In this document: piece after piece, positions 1 through 6,693 of the stretch
Numbering within the stretch: the first letter of the stretch is position 1
How the letters are laid out: every line of letters starts with the position of its first letter
Assembly: GCA_046712825.1 (NCBI GenBank)
Contig: JBKKCR010000050.1
Span: 1 to 10,080 of the forward strand
Source of the DNA: DATFGK01 sp046712825
GTDB lineage: Bacteria; Actinomycetota; AC-67
Length of the DNA stretch: 10,080 nt
Reading direction: 5' to 3'
Notes under the pieces: generated by a model
Databases searched by the model: none
Told to the model about the DNA's origin: nothing
The model's input: only the letters and a program-made list of their open reading frames with translations
Position numbers and translations under genes: made by a program

Positions 1-1045
1 ACGGAGTGCCGTCGTCGTTGCGCAGCACAACCTCGTAGCCGGGGATCACCTTCCCGACGGTCCCGAGCTTGGGGGCGTCGGGCGGATTCACCGAGATCAC
101 CGCTCCCGATTCCGTGCAGCCGTAGCCTTCGCAGATCTTGACGTTCGGGACGCGCCGCATGAACTCCGCGCCGATCTCGGGCGCCAAAGGAGCCGCGCCG
201 GACGTGAGGAACCGCAGGGACGACAGGTCGTATTCCTCGAGCGGCTGGCCGAGAAGGATCTGGATCATCGACGGCACTACCGTCCCCCGTTGCACCTTCA
301 TGTCCTGGCTGAGCCGAAGCCACTCCACCGGATCGAACCATTTCATCAGGATTCCGTCGCCCGGCTCCTTCGTGTGGAGCGAGACGACACTCACGATCAG
401 CCCGAACGAGTGAGACAGCGGCAGCGGCACGAGCACACGCTTGACTCCCGGTACGAACGAAGCCTCGTCGGCGGAGCGCCCGCAGTACCAGAGGTTCTCG
501 TGCGAGAGCATCACGCCCTTGGCTCGCCCCGTGGTTCCTCCCGTGTACATCAGCGCCGCGAGGTCGGAGTCGTCTCGGATCACGATCTCGCCGGGCGCGG
601 CGTCCTCGAGCGATGCCAGCGAGATCACGCCGTCCTGCTCGGGTCCGAGCGAGATGATCCACTTCAACGTCGACACGCCCTCGGCCGCCTTGCGCACGTT
701 GTCGAGGAACTCAGGGGTCGTCACGATCGCGGAGGCTTCCGAGTCCTCGAGGATGCGACGGACCTCGTCCGGAGGGAGCAGGAAGATCAGCGGCGTGATC
801 GCCGCGCCCGCACTCCAGAGCCCGCCGTACACGATGCCGACCTCAGGGCAGTTGGCCATGAGGACGGCGACGCGATCGCCGGGCGCGATCCCGAGTTCCC
901 TGAAGCCGGTGCTGACCTTGCGCGAGCGCTCGAAGAACTCACCGGAGCGGTACCACTTGCCTTCGAAGAAAAGCGACTCGCGATCGCCGTTCCGCTCGAA
1001 CGACTGCTCGCCGAGCACCGCAAGATTGTGCTCACCCTTGGCCAT
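1..1045 (-). CDS. Acyl-CoA synthetase (AMP-dependent synthetase/ligase, FadD-like), 3' end outside window
   Basis: The reading frame encodes the first 348 residues of an ANL-superfamily acyl-CoA ligase, which activates a carboxylic acid to its CoA thioester through an acyl-adenylate. The phosphate-binding loop YTGGTTGRAKGV is at residues 167-178 and is followed by MLSHENL. The motif EGYGCTESG, matching the usual YGxTE core, is at about 306-314. The C-terminal lid domain with the catalytic lysine lies beyond the left edge. The ATG at 1045 is supported by a purine-rich GGGGAGGG about 8 bases upstream. It is the last visible gene of a minus-strand operon, 36 bases after the small acyl-CoA dehydrogenase, so it probably supplies the CoA ester that the dehydrogenases oxidise. 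The substrate cannot be read from the sequence; steroid side-chain acids, fatty acids or other carboxylates all fit. Confidence 0.93.
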   Translation of the reverse strand, partial: MAKGEHNLAVLGEQSFERNGDRESLFFEGKWYRSGEFFERSRKVSTGFRELGIAPGDRVAVLMANCPEVGIVYGGLWSAGAAITPLIFLLPPDEVRRILEDSEASAIVTTPEFLDNVRKAAEGVSTLKWIISLGPEQDGVISLASLEDAAPGEIVIRDDSDLAALMYTGGTTGRAKGVMLSHENLWYCGRSADEASFVPGVKRVLVPLPLSHSFGLIVSVVSLHTKEPGDGILMKWFDPVEWLRLSQDMKVQRGTVVPSMIQILLGQPLEEYDLSSLRFLTSGAAPLAPEIGAEFMRRVPNVKICEGYGCTESGAVISVNPPDAPKLGTVGKVIPGYEVVLRNDDGTP

Positions 1046-1081
1046 CGCGACCGCCCTCCCCTTGATCGAGGTGGGGACAGG

Positions 1082-2083
1082 CTACAGAGCGATGCGCTCC
1101 CGGTGCCATGCGGCCGTACCCCAAGCGTGCGCGAGAGCGGTCGCCTTGTTCAGCCAGAGATGCAGATCATGCTCGTGGGTGTAGCCGATCGCGCCGTGTA
1201 CTTGGAGCGCCGCCCGGCACGCGTTCATCGCGGCGTCGGACGCGTACGCCTTGGCCATCGAAACGTGCCTCGCGCTCTGCTCGTCGCCGGTCGCGACCGA
1301 CCAGGCGGCGCGATAGACGACGGGTCGCGCGAACTCGAGCCCGAGCAGTGCGTCGGCGAGGAGATGCTTCACCGCCTGGAACGAGCCGATCGGCTTACCG
1401 AACTGTTGGCGCTCCTTCGCGTACGAGGCCGCGAGCTCGATCGCACGGTCGGCGATGCCGCATAGCACGGCCGCCGTGCAAAGCGCGCCTCGGTCGAAGG
1501 CGGCTTCGAGCAACGATCGCGCAGCGTCGCCGGAGGCGATCACGGTTCCCGCAGTGTCGGGTACCTCGACCCTTTGGAAATGACGCGTCTCGTCGATCGA
1601 TCTTGGATCGAATAGGGAGAGATCCCCACCGGCCAGCACTCGGATCGTGTCCGCGCGCCCAAGCAAGAGGAGTGGCGCCCTGTTCGCGTCCAGCGCGCCG
1701 GGCAACCCGGGGATCGCGACCGCGATCTCGGCAATCCCTTTGGCGATCCGCGGGAGCCATTCCGCCTGGATGTCCGTGGGAGCGGCCTCCTTCAGGATCG
1801 CGACCGCGACGGCAGCGGTCTCAACCAGCGGCAAAGGGACTGCAGCGCGGCCCGCTTCCTCCAGCGGGAGGACAAGGTCGAGCTCGTCGCTCCCGAGCCC
1901 TCCGAACTTCTCGGGAACGGTCAGTCCCATCACGCCGATTTCCCCGAGCCCATGCCACAATCGGATGCGAGCGCGGTTGTCTCGCGAGGTCGACACGACT
2001 CTCTCCGGCGGACACTCTTTCGCCAGGAAGTCGCGGACGGCGCGTTGGAAGGCGCGCTGCTCGTCGGTGAACGTGAACTGCAT
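1082..2083 (-). CDS. Small acyl-CoA dehydrogenase subunit (FadE28/ChsE1-like)
   Basis: A 333-residue acyl-CoA dehydrogenase family protein, shorter than the usual 380-400. The N-terminal helical domain starts FTFTDEQRAFQRAVRDFL. The usual FAD signature of the middle domain (E-x2-SGSD type) is not recognisable; residues 121-145 run AVAIPGLPGALDANRAPLLL instead. The C-terminal domain has RQQFGKPIGSFQAVKH (225-240) and GAIGYTHEHDLHLW (297-310). Glu304 there aligns with the catalytic glutamate of medium-chain enzymes. Its start is 3 bases after the stop of the 377-residue paralogue, which suggests translational coupling and a heteromeric enzyme. In Mycobacterium such long/short pairs (FadE28-FadE29) form alpha2beta2 enzymes that dehydrogenate steroid side-chain CoA esters with half the FAD sites. 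That role here is inferred from size and arrangement; other branched acyl-CoA substrates are possible. Confidence 0.93.
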   Translation of the reverse strand: MQFTFTDEQRAFQRAVRDFLAKECPPERVVSTSRDNRARIRLWHGLGEIGVMGLTVPEKFGGLGSDELDLVLPLEEAGRAAVPLPLVETAAVAVAILKEAAPTDIQAEWLPRIAKGIAEIAVAIPGLPGALDANRAPLLLLGRADTIRVLAGGDLSLFDPRSIDETRHFQRVEVPDTAGTVIASGDAARSLLEAAFDRGALCTAAVLCGIADRAIELAASYAKERQQFGKPIGSFQAVKHLLADALLGLEFARPVVYRAAWSVATGDEQSARHVSMAKAYASDAAMNACRAALQVHGAIGYTHEHDLHLWLNKATALAHAWGTAAWHRERIAL

Positions 2084-2086
2084 CCC

Positions 2087-3220
2087 TCAGCTCCGCGGGA
2101 GGCCGAGCACGCGCTCGGCGACGATGTTGCGCTGGATCTCGTTCGTGCCGGCGTAGATCGGCCCCGCGAGCGAGAACAGGAAGCCGTCGGTCCACGGCCC
2201 CGCCAGCTCGGCTTCCTCGCCGAGCACGGACAGAGCCGTGCGGTGTATGTGCAGGTCCATCTCGGACCAGAAGATCTTGTTGAGGCTCGTCTCGGCGCCT
2301 ACCTCGCCGCCGGCGAGGAAGTGCGAGACCGTCCAGTAGGTGTGCAGCCGGTAGGCCTCGGTGTCGGTGACCGCGCGGGCAACCTCATCGCGCAACGACG
2401 CCGGCAGCGCAGCCGCTCGGGACTCGTAGAGCTTAAGGAGACGCGCCGCCGTCGCCATGAAACGGCCCGGCGAGCGGAGCACCACGCCGCGCTCGAACCC
2501 CGTGGTCGACATCGCGATCTTCCAGCCCTCTCCGCGCTCGCCGAGCGTGTTGGCGACCGGGACCCGCACGTCGTCAAGGAACACCTCCGCGAAGCCGGCC
2601 TCGCCGTCGAGCTGCGCGATCGGCCGGACGGTCACCCCCGGCGCGTCGAGCGGCACGAGGATGTACGAAAGCCCGCGATGCCGTTCAGAGCCGGGCTCCG
2701 TTCGGAAGATGCCGAACATCCAGTCGGCGAACGCCCCTCGCGAGCACCACGTCTTCTGACCGCTGAGCACCCACTCGTCGCCGTCGAGCGCCGCGCGCGA
2801 GGTGAGTGACGCGAGATCCGATCCCGAGTTCGGCTCGGACCATCCCTGGCACCACACCTCGTCCGAGCGCGCGATCTTCGGCAGGTAGCGCGCCTTCTGC
2901 TCGGGTGTCCCGAACTCGAGCACCACCGGCCCGAGCAGGAATATGCCGTTCTGGTTCACGCGGCCCGGCGCGCCGGAGCCCCAGTATTCCTCTTCGAAGA
3001 TCAGCCATTCGATGAGCCCGGCGCCGCGACCGCCGTACTCCTCGGGCCAGTTGACGACCGCCCAGCCGGCGTCGGCGAGGCGCCGCTCCCACTCGCGGTG
3101 CGCCGCGAACCCCTCGGCCGTGTCGAACGAGGGCAGCGGCCCGCGCGGGACGTTGGCGTCAAGCCATGCGCGCGCCTCGGCGCGGAACGCCTCTTGAGCG
3201 GGGGTGAACGTCAGGTCCAA
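2087..3220 (-). CDS. Large acyl-CoA dehydrogenase subunit (FadE29/ChsE2-like)
   Basis: A 377-residue FAD-dependent acyl-CoA dehydrogenase that introduces an alpha,beta double bond into an acyl-CoA. The FAD/substrate signature WSEPNSGSDLASL is at 127-139, GQKTWCSRG at 154-162, and the classic C-terminal IYAGTNEIQRNIVAERVLGLPR at 355-376. Glu243 in GFERG falls where isovaleryl-CoA and long-chain dehydrogenases carry their catalytic base. The start is TTG at 3220, giving LDLTFTPAQEAFRAEARAW, which matches family N termini. No clear Shine-Dalgarno precedes it, and the putative -10 ends only 9 bases upstream, so a very short leader is likely. It is the first gene of the minus-strand operon and pairs with the 333-residue subunit 3 bases downstream. 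A 16-bp inverted-repeat element, shared with the DUF35 gene at the other end of the window, lies immediately upstream. Confidence 0.95.
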   Translation of the reverse strand: MDLTFTPAQEAFRAEARAWLDANVPRGPLPSFDTAEGFAAHREWERRLADAGWAVVNWPEEYGGRGAGLIEWLIFEEEYWGSGAPGRVNQNGIFLLGPVVLEFGTPEQKARYLPKIARSDEVWCQGWSEPNSGSDLASLTSRAALDGDEWVLSGQKTWCSRGAFADWMFGIFRTEPGSERHRGLSYILVPLDAPGVTVRPIAQLDGEAGFAEVFLDDVRVPVANTLGERGEGWKIAMSTTGFERGVVLRSPGRFMATAARLLKLYESRAAALPASLRDEVARAVTDTEAYRLHTYWTVSHFLAGGEVGAETSLNKIFWSEMDLHIHRTALSVLGEEAELAGPWTDGFLFSLAGPIYAGTNEIQRNIVAERVLGLPRS

Positions 3221-3229
3221 GGCCGCCCG

Positions 3230-3258
3230 AGTGTATCTGACGACCCGTCAGGTCAGAT
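3230..3258 (-). promoter_or_regulatory. Promoter with inverted-repeat operator upstream of the acyl-CoA dehydrogenase operon
   Basis: Read on the minus strand, CTGACGGGTCGTCAGA occupies 3251-3236; its core is the inverted repeat CTGACG-N3-CGTCAG. It is followed directly by TACACT (3235-3230), a TANNNT-type -10, then 9 bases and the TTG start. With 17-bp spacing the -35 would be ATCTGA (3258-3253), which is weak and overlaps the stop codon of the PIN gene. The same 16 bases, in the same orientation and position, precede the DUF35 gene at 9251. Filling the -35/-10 spacer with an operator is a typical repressor arrangement, as for TetR-family regulators of lipid catabolism. The regulator's identity is not known from this window. 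Confidence 0.7.
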
Positions 3259-3618
3259 GACGACTGCTCCCGGCAGGCCGCGGAAGTCCGCGTCCGTGGT
3301 GACAAGGGTCGCCCCGTGACGTACCGCCGTCGCATAGACCATCGCGTCGGCCATGGCCAGGCGGTTCTCGAGCGCGACGTCGGCCGCCTCGAGCGCGAGC
3401 GACTCGTCGACCGGCTCGATCACCGCCCGGCGCAAGGCGGCGACCGCTTCCAGGGCTCGGTCCTCGGAAAGGTCCCGACGAACGACCTTATACACCTCGT
3501 AGATCTGGATCGCGCTGACCAGGAGCGGCTCGCGGCCTTCGATGTATCCGGCGAACGCGCCGGCGAGGGGTCGGTCGGCCAGGTACTCGATCCAGCCGCT
3601 GGAGTCGACGAGGATCAG
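3253..3618 (-). CDS. PIN-domain toxin (VapC-like ribonuclease) of an AbrB/PIN toxin-antitoxin pair
   Basis: A 121-residue PIN-domain protein, probably a Mg-dependent endoribonuclease toxin. The acidic residues are in place: Asp5 in ILVDSSGWIEYL, Glu41 in IQIYEV, Asp91 in LAMADAMVYATA, and Asp109/Asp111 in LVTTDADFRGL. The length is normal for the family. No ATG or GTG lies at the expected N terminus; starting at the internal GTG (3495) would delete the first catalytic Asp and Glu41. The CTG at 3618 gives the family-typical MILVDSSGW and overlaps the antitoxin stop as CTGA, so I place the start there. It is co-transcribed with, and translationally coupled to, the AbrB-type antitoxin. Its stop lies one base outside the operator of the downstream, same-strand dehydrogenase operon. 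Confidence 0.88.
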   Translation of the reverse strand: MILVDSSGWIEYLADRPLAGAFAGYIEGREPLLVSAIQIYEVYKVVRRDLSEDRALEAVAALRRAVIEPVDESLALEAADVALENRLAMADAMVYATAVRHGATLVTTDADFRGLPGAVVI

Positions 3619-3824
3619 AGCCGGTCCTTCTTCTCCCGAACGCTCTTGGGCGTCGCTCCCTTGGCGATCCCTCGGGTCGCGCGCACGCCTCGGTCCGGGA
3701 CGAGGTAAAGGACGCCGCCCTTGTCGATGACGGTGAACCGCATGCCGGGTCGCAAGCGCATCCGCGTGCGGGCGCCCTTCGGAAGCACGAGCTGAAACTT
3801 GGTGGAAAGGGTCACGGTTTCCAT
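3615..3824 (-). CDS. AbrB/MazE-type (SpoVT-AbrB domain) antitoxin
   Basis: A 69-residue protein whose first ~45 residues form a swapped-hairpin AbrB DNA-binding domain: METVTLSTKFQLVLPKGARTRM, then LRPGMRFTVIDKGGVLYLVP. The tail (GIAKGATPKSVREKKDRL) is basic and probably wraps around the toxin. It should neutralise the PIN toxin encoded immediately downstream and autorepress the operon. The ATG at 3824 is the only sensible start. A strong promoter ends just 12 bases upstream of it, so the leader is only about 5-6 bases and there is no Shine-Dalgarno. The frame stays open far upstream through the antisense of the neighbouring dehydrogenase, but that extension is not a protein. Confidence 0.87.
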   Translation of the reverse strand: METVTLSTKFQLVLPKGARTRMRLRPGMRFTVIDKGGVLYLVPDRGVRATRGIAKGATPKSVREKKDRL

Positions 3825-3836
3825 CGTCTTACGAAA

Positions 3837-3865
3837 ACTATATCGATGCTGAATCGGTAAGTCAA
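3837..3865 (-). promoter_or_regulatory. Strong sigma-70-type promoter of the AbrB/PIN operon
   Basis: On the minus strand TTGACT (3865-3860) is separated by exactly 17 bases from TATAGT (3842-3837), one of the closest matches to consensus in this window. The antitoxin ATG is 12 bases past the -10, so the transcript is near-leaderless. The short pair CTTAC/GTAAG flanks the -10 (CTTAC starts at the end of the -35, GTAAG just before the ATG) and could be part of an autoregulatory site. Confidence 0.7.
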
Positions 3866-3907
3866 CCGTAACGAGGGGCGCGTTTCGGGCGTAGGGCGCG
3901 CTCGCGT

Positions 3908-3936
3908 TAAAGTCCGGAGCCCAACCATCGAAGGAG
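3908..3936 (+). promoter_or_regulatory. Candidate -10 and ribosome binding site of the dehydrogenase gene
   Basis: TAAAGT at 3908-3913 fits a TANNNT -10, but I see no convincing -35 at 16-18 bases upstream. AAGGAG at 3931-3936 lies 5 bases before the ATG at 3942 and is a clear Shine-Dalgarno. The 117-base gap 3825-3941 therefore carries divergent signals for this gene and for the AbrB/PIN operon. Confidence 0.45.
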
Positions 3937-3941
3937 CGACC

Positions 3942-5009
3942 ATGGCCCCGTACAAGGTCATCCAGTGGAGCACGGGCAACGTCGGACGGTACGCGCTGCG
4001 CGGGATCATCAACCATCCCGACCTCGAGCTCGTCGGGCTGTGGGTCCACTCCGAGAAGAAGGCCGGCATGGACGCGGGCGAGCTCGCCGGCGTCGGCCCG
4101 ACCGGCGTGATCGCCACCAACGACGCCGACGCGTTGCTCGCGATGGACGCCGACGTCGTCGTCTACAACGCGACGGGCGACCTCCGTCCGCACGAGGCCG
4201 TCGAGGACGCCGTGCGCATCCTGAATTCCGGCAAGAACCTGGTCGGCACCGCGCTCGTGCCGATGGTCTACCCGCCGAGCGCGCCCGAGCAGATGCGCGA
4301 CCCGATCCAGGAGGCGTGCCTGCGGAACAAGGTGTCGTGCTTCACCTCGGGCATCGACCCGGGCGTCGCGAACGACCTGATCCCGCTGGTGCTGACCGGG
4401 CTCGCCGAGCGGATCGACTCGGTGCGCGTGCAGGAGATCCTCAACTACGCGACCTACGACCAGCCCGAGGTCCTCTTCCACACGATGGGCTTCGCGAAGC
4501 CGCTCGACCACACACCGATCCTGCTCGTCCCCGGCGTGCTGTCGCTCGCGTGGGGCTGCATCGTGAACGTGATCGCGGCCGGCCTCGGCGTCGAGCTCGA
4601 CGAGATCCGCGAGGTCGTCGTCGAGAAGATCCCCGCGCCCGAGACCTTCGAGATCCCCTCCGGCACCGTCGAGAAGGGCACGATGGCCGGCCTCCGCTTC
4701 GAGATCCAGGGCATCGTCGGCGGCGAGCCGCGCATCGTCGTCGAGCACATCACGCGCCTCCGCGAGGACATCGCGCCCCACTGGCCCGCCCAGCCGGGGA
4801 AGGGCGGCTACGTCGTGCGCCTGGAGGGCTCGCCTTCCATGAAGGTCACGCTGGAGCTCGAGGGCGATGGCGGCGACGAGAACTCCGGCGGCCTGATCGT
4901 CACCGCGATGCGGCTGCTGAACGCGATCCCGGCCGTCGTTGCGGCGCCGCCGGGCCTGCTTAGCGCTTTGGACATCCCGCTGATCACCGGCCGAAACCTC
5001 ATGCGCTGA
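3942..5009 (+). CDS. NAD(P)-dependent dehydrogenase, dihydrodipicolinate reductase / 2,4-diaminopentanoate dehydrogenase-like
   Basis: A 355-residue Rossmann-fold oxidoreductase. The nucleotide-binding segment IQWSTGNVGRYALRGIINHPDLELVGLWVHS covers residues 7-37, followed by DAGELAGV (44-51) and the strand VVVYNATGD (72-80). The remainder matches the C-terminal region of proteins often annotated as dihydrodipicolinate reductase or diaminopentanoate dehydrogenase-like in actinobacteria, many copies per genome. I know of no settled substrate for these paralogues, and lysine biosynthesis is unlikely for this one. The start is supported by AAGGAG 5 bases upstream. Wobble positions are almost all G or C, more so than in the sigma-factor genes that follow. 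Its last 27 codons recur, broken off from the rest, at 7639-7719. The gene is separated by 26 bases from the sigma-factor frame, so read-through into it is possible. Confidence 0.9.
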   Translation: MAPYKVIQWSTGNVGRYALRGIINHPDLELVGLWVHSEKKAGMDAGELAGVGPTGVIATNDADALLAMDADVVVYNATGDLRPHEAVEDAVRILNSGKNLVGTALVPMVYPPSAPEQMRDPIQEACLRNKVSCFTSGIDPGVANDLIPLVLTGLAERIDSVRVQEILNYATYDQPEVLFHTMGFAKPLDHTPILLVPGVLSLAWGCIVNVIAAGLGVELDEIREVVVEKIPAPETFEIPSGTVEKGTMAGLRFEIQGIVGGEPRIVVEHITRLREDIAPHWPAQPGKGGYVVRLEGSPSMKVTLELEGDGGDENSGGLIVTAMRLLNAIPAVVAAPPGLLSALDIPLITGRNLMR

Positions 5010-5014
5010 CCGTA

Positions 5015-5024
5015 GGGACGTCCC
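5015..5024. promoter_or_regulatory. Perfect 10-bp palindrome ahead of the sigma-factor gene
   Basis: GGGACGTCCC is a perfect palindrome in the 26-base gap between the dehydrogenase stop and the sigma-factor frame. GGGAC resembles the GGAAC -35 of ECF promoters, and CGTATA at 5042-5047 is a possible -10, but the spacing is longer than usual. It could be an operator or chance in GC-rich DNA. Confidence 0.25.
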
Positions 5025-5035
5025 AAATCGCCGGC

Positions 5036-5590
5036 GTGCGGCGTATAAGGGGCGTGATCGGCGCAGGTCGGGAGGCACGTATCGGTATCCTCGAGCCGTC
5101 GCGAGCACGCCACGAGCGCCTCGCGGCGTGGTACGACGCCGAATATCAGCCCCTCCTTCGCTTCGCATACTTCCTGACCGCCGACGCGGCCGAGGCGGAG
5201 GACCTGGTCCAGGAGACGTTCGTGCGGCTCCACCGGGCCGGCGAACGCGTCTACGACGAGGGTTTCCGCCCATACGCACGCCAGACACTGCTCAATCTCC
5301 GACGCTCGTCCCTCCGGAGCGCGTTCCGGGAACGCCGCGCCTTCACCAGAATTCACGTTGAGGGAGCCGGCGGCGACCCCGCAGAGACCGGCGCAGGTAC
5401 GGATGTTCGCCGGGCGCTGATGGGCCTTACCGTGCGCCAGCGAGCGTGCCTCGCGCTTCGCTTCTACGAGGACCTGCATGTGCGAGACATCGCCGAGACG
5501 CTGGGGTTGAGCGAGGAGGCTGTCCGAAAGCACATCCAGCGAGGTCTGGACCGGATGCGTTCCGCGCTGGGAGAGGAGAATCCCGGATGA
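5036..5590 (+). CDS. ECF-type RNA polymerase sigma factor
   Basis: Up to 184 residues with both core domains of an extracytoplasmic-function sigma factor. Sigma region 2 spans about 34-95 and includes LLRFAYFLTADAAEAEDLVQ at 40-59 followed by ETFVRLHR. Sigma region 4 spans about 125-178, with LTVRQRACLALRFYEDLHVR and the helix-turn-helix IAETLGLSEEAVRKHIQRGL. It would direct RNA polymerase to a small set of promoters in response to an envelope signal. Its stop overlaps the next start as ATGA, so it is translationally coupled to the membrane TolB-like protein, the likely partner or anti-sigma factor. The start is uncertain. GTG 5036 is the longest option and GTG 5054 is an alternative. The only good Shine-Dalgarno, GGGAGG near 5070-5074, points at a rare ATC at 5081. 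Conserved sequence begins around residue 25 in any case. Confidence 0.9.
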   Translation: MRRIRGVIGAGREARIGILEPSRARHERLAAWYDAEYQPLLRFAYFLTADAAEAEDLVQETFVRLHRAGERVYDEGFRPYARQTLLNLRRSSLRSAFRERRAFTRIHVEGAGGDPAETGAGTDVRRALMGLTVRQRACLALRFYEDLHVRDIAETLGLSEEAVRKHIQRGLDRMRSALGEENPG

Positions 5591-6693
5591 GCGTCGAGTC
5601 GAGGGTAAAGCAAGAATTCGAGCGACTCGCCGGAGAAGTGCAGCCTCGAGCGGACGGCTGGCGTGACGTCGAGGCGCGGATCCGGCGGGAGCGAGGCGTC
5701 CGCATCGCGCGTTCATCGCTGATCGCCGCCGCCGCGGTCGCGATCGTCTTCGCAGCCCTGCGGCTGGGGACGGAGCAGCCCGTCGTGCTGGAACCGCCAC
5801 CCGTCGGTAACGGCCGGCTCGCCTTCGTCCGCGCCGACCCGGCCACCGTGAGAGAAGGTCAAGTGCCGGCCACGGCGCTCTACTCCGTCGAGCCGAACGG
5901 AACGGGTCTCAGGATGCTTGCGGACGGAATCAATTACCGATCGCGTCCTGCCTGGTCTCGGGACGGTTCGATGATCGCATTCGCGCGAGGCGACGACATC
6001 CTGGTCGCCAACTCGGACGGCAGCGGTACGCGAACGCTTGTCGATTGCGCATTCCCGACCTGCAGCGCATCCCACCCCGTCTGGCTGCCCAACCAGACGC
6101 ACATCGGGTTCGTTCGCACCGAAGGCCCCCGCGTAAGCATCTGGGTCGTCCGTGCGGACGGTAGCGGACTTGCCGATCTCGGGATTTCCTTTCGACAGAT
6201 CTCGGACCACTCCTGGTCGCCGGACGGCCGGCGTGTGGCGGTGGCGGGGCAGCGGGGAGAGGACGGCATCCACGCGATCTACATCGTGAGGGTAGTGAAC
6301 GGGGAATTGCTATCGACCATCGAGCCTCCTGGTATCGAGATCGGCGAGACCGTGGCGTGGTCTCCGGATGGCGAATGGCTCGCGTTTGACGCTTTCGGAG
6401 TGGAAGCGAGAACGATCTGCCGCGGCAAAGGCATATACCTCGTTCGCCCCGACGGAAGCAGCGTCACGCCGCTGACGGGTCTCTCCTCAGAGGCGGCGGA
6501 CTGCACGGATGTCTATCCGGCTTGGTCGCCCGACGGTAACGAAATCGCCTTCACACGCGCACGAGCGGAGTTTGGAAGTGACGGCTTCATCGGGGACTTG
6601 CTCGCGATTGACGTCGTGAGTCGCCAGATTCGTGCAGTGACGAGCGGCCCAACTCTGGACTGCTGCCCATCGTGGCAGCCGATCCCTCAGTAG
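5587..6693 (+). CDS. Membrane-anchored TolB/PD40 beta-propeller protein, putative anti-sigma or sensor partner
   Basis: 368 residues. A charged cytoplasmic N terminus (1-40) is followed by one hydrophobic segment, LIAAAAVAIVFAALRLG (45-61), then a large outside domain of PD40 propeller blades. The blade motifs are PAWSRDGSMIAFAR (121-134), PVWLPNQTHIGFVR (164-177), HSWSPDGRRVAVAG (208-221), VAWSPDGEWLAFDA (256-269) and PAWSPDGNEIAFTR (311-324). Cysteines at 154/159, 278/306 and 359/360 could form outside disulphides. The start ATG overlaps the sigma-factor stop by 4 bases. The layout suggests a protein that holds the sigma factor through its short inner segment and senses an outside ligand through the propeller. 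No classical zinc anti-sigma motif is visible, so the anti-sigma role is inferred from context. The stop codon lies directly against a fragment of an unrelated gene in the same frame. Confidence 0.9.
   Translation: MSVESRVKQEFERLAGEVQPRADGWRDVEARIRRERGVRIARSSLIAAAAVAIVFAALRLGTEQPVVLEPPPVGNGRLAFVRADPATVREGQVPATALYSVEPNGTGLRMLADGINYRSRPAWSRDGSMIAFARGDDILVANSDGSGTRTLVDCAFPTCSASHPVWLPNQTHIGFVRTEGPRVSIWVVRADGSGLADLGISFRQISDHSWSPDGRRVAVAGQRGEDGIHAIYIVRVVNGELLSTIEPPGIEIGETVAWSPDGEWLAFDAFGVEARTICRGKGIYLVRPDGSSVTPLTGLSSEAADCTDVYPAWSPDGNEIAFTRARAEFGSDGFIGDLLAIDVVSRQIRAVTSGPTLDCCPSWQPIPQ

Noticed and set aside
290..1465. 391-residue open frame on the plus strand
   Set aside because: It runs antisense to the acyl-CoA synthetase and small dehydrogenase; its arginine-, glutamate- and alanine-rich product has no domain pattern and crosses the boundary of two real genes.
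3615..5288. 557-residue open frame on the minus strand
   Set aside because: Only its last 69 codons are a gene (AbrB-type antitoxin). The rest is the antisense of the dehydrogenase and sigma factor, open because high-GC wobble positions leave few stops.
5446..5586. 47-codon upstream extension of the TolB-like frame
   Set aside because: It overlaps the sigma-factor region 4 in another frame; the ATG at 5587 forms a typical ATGA junction and gives a sensible N terminus.
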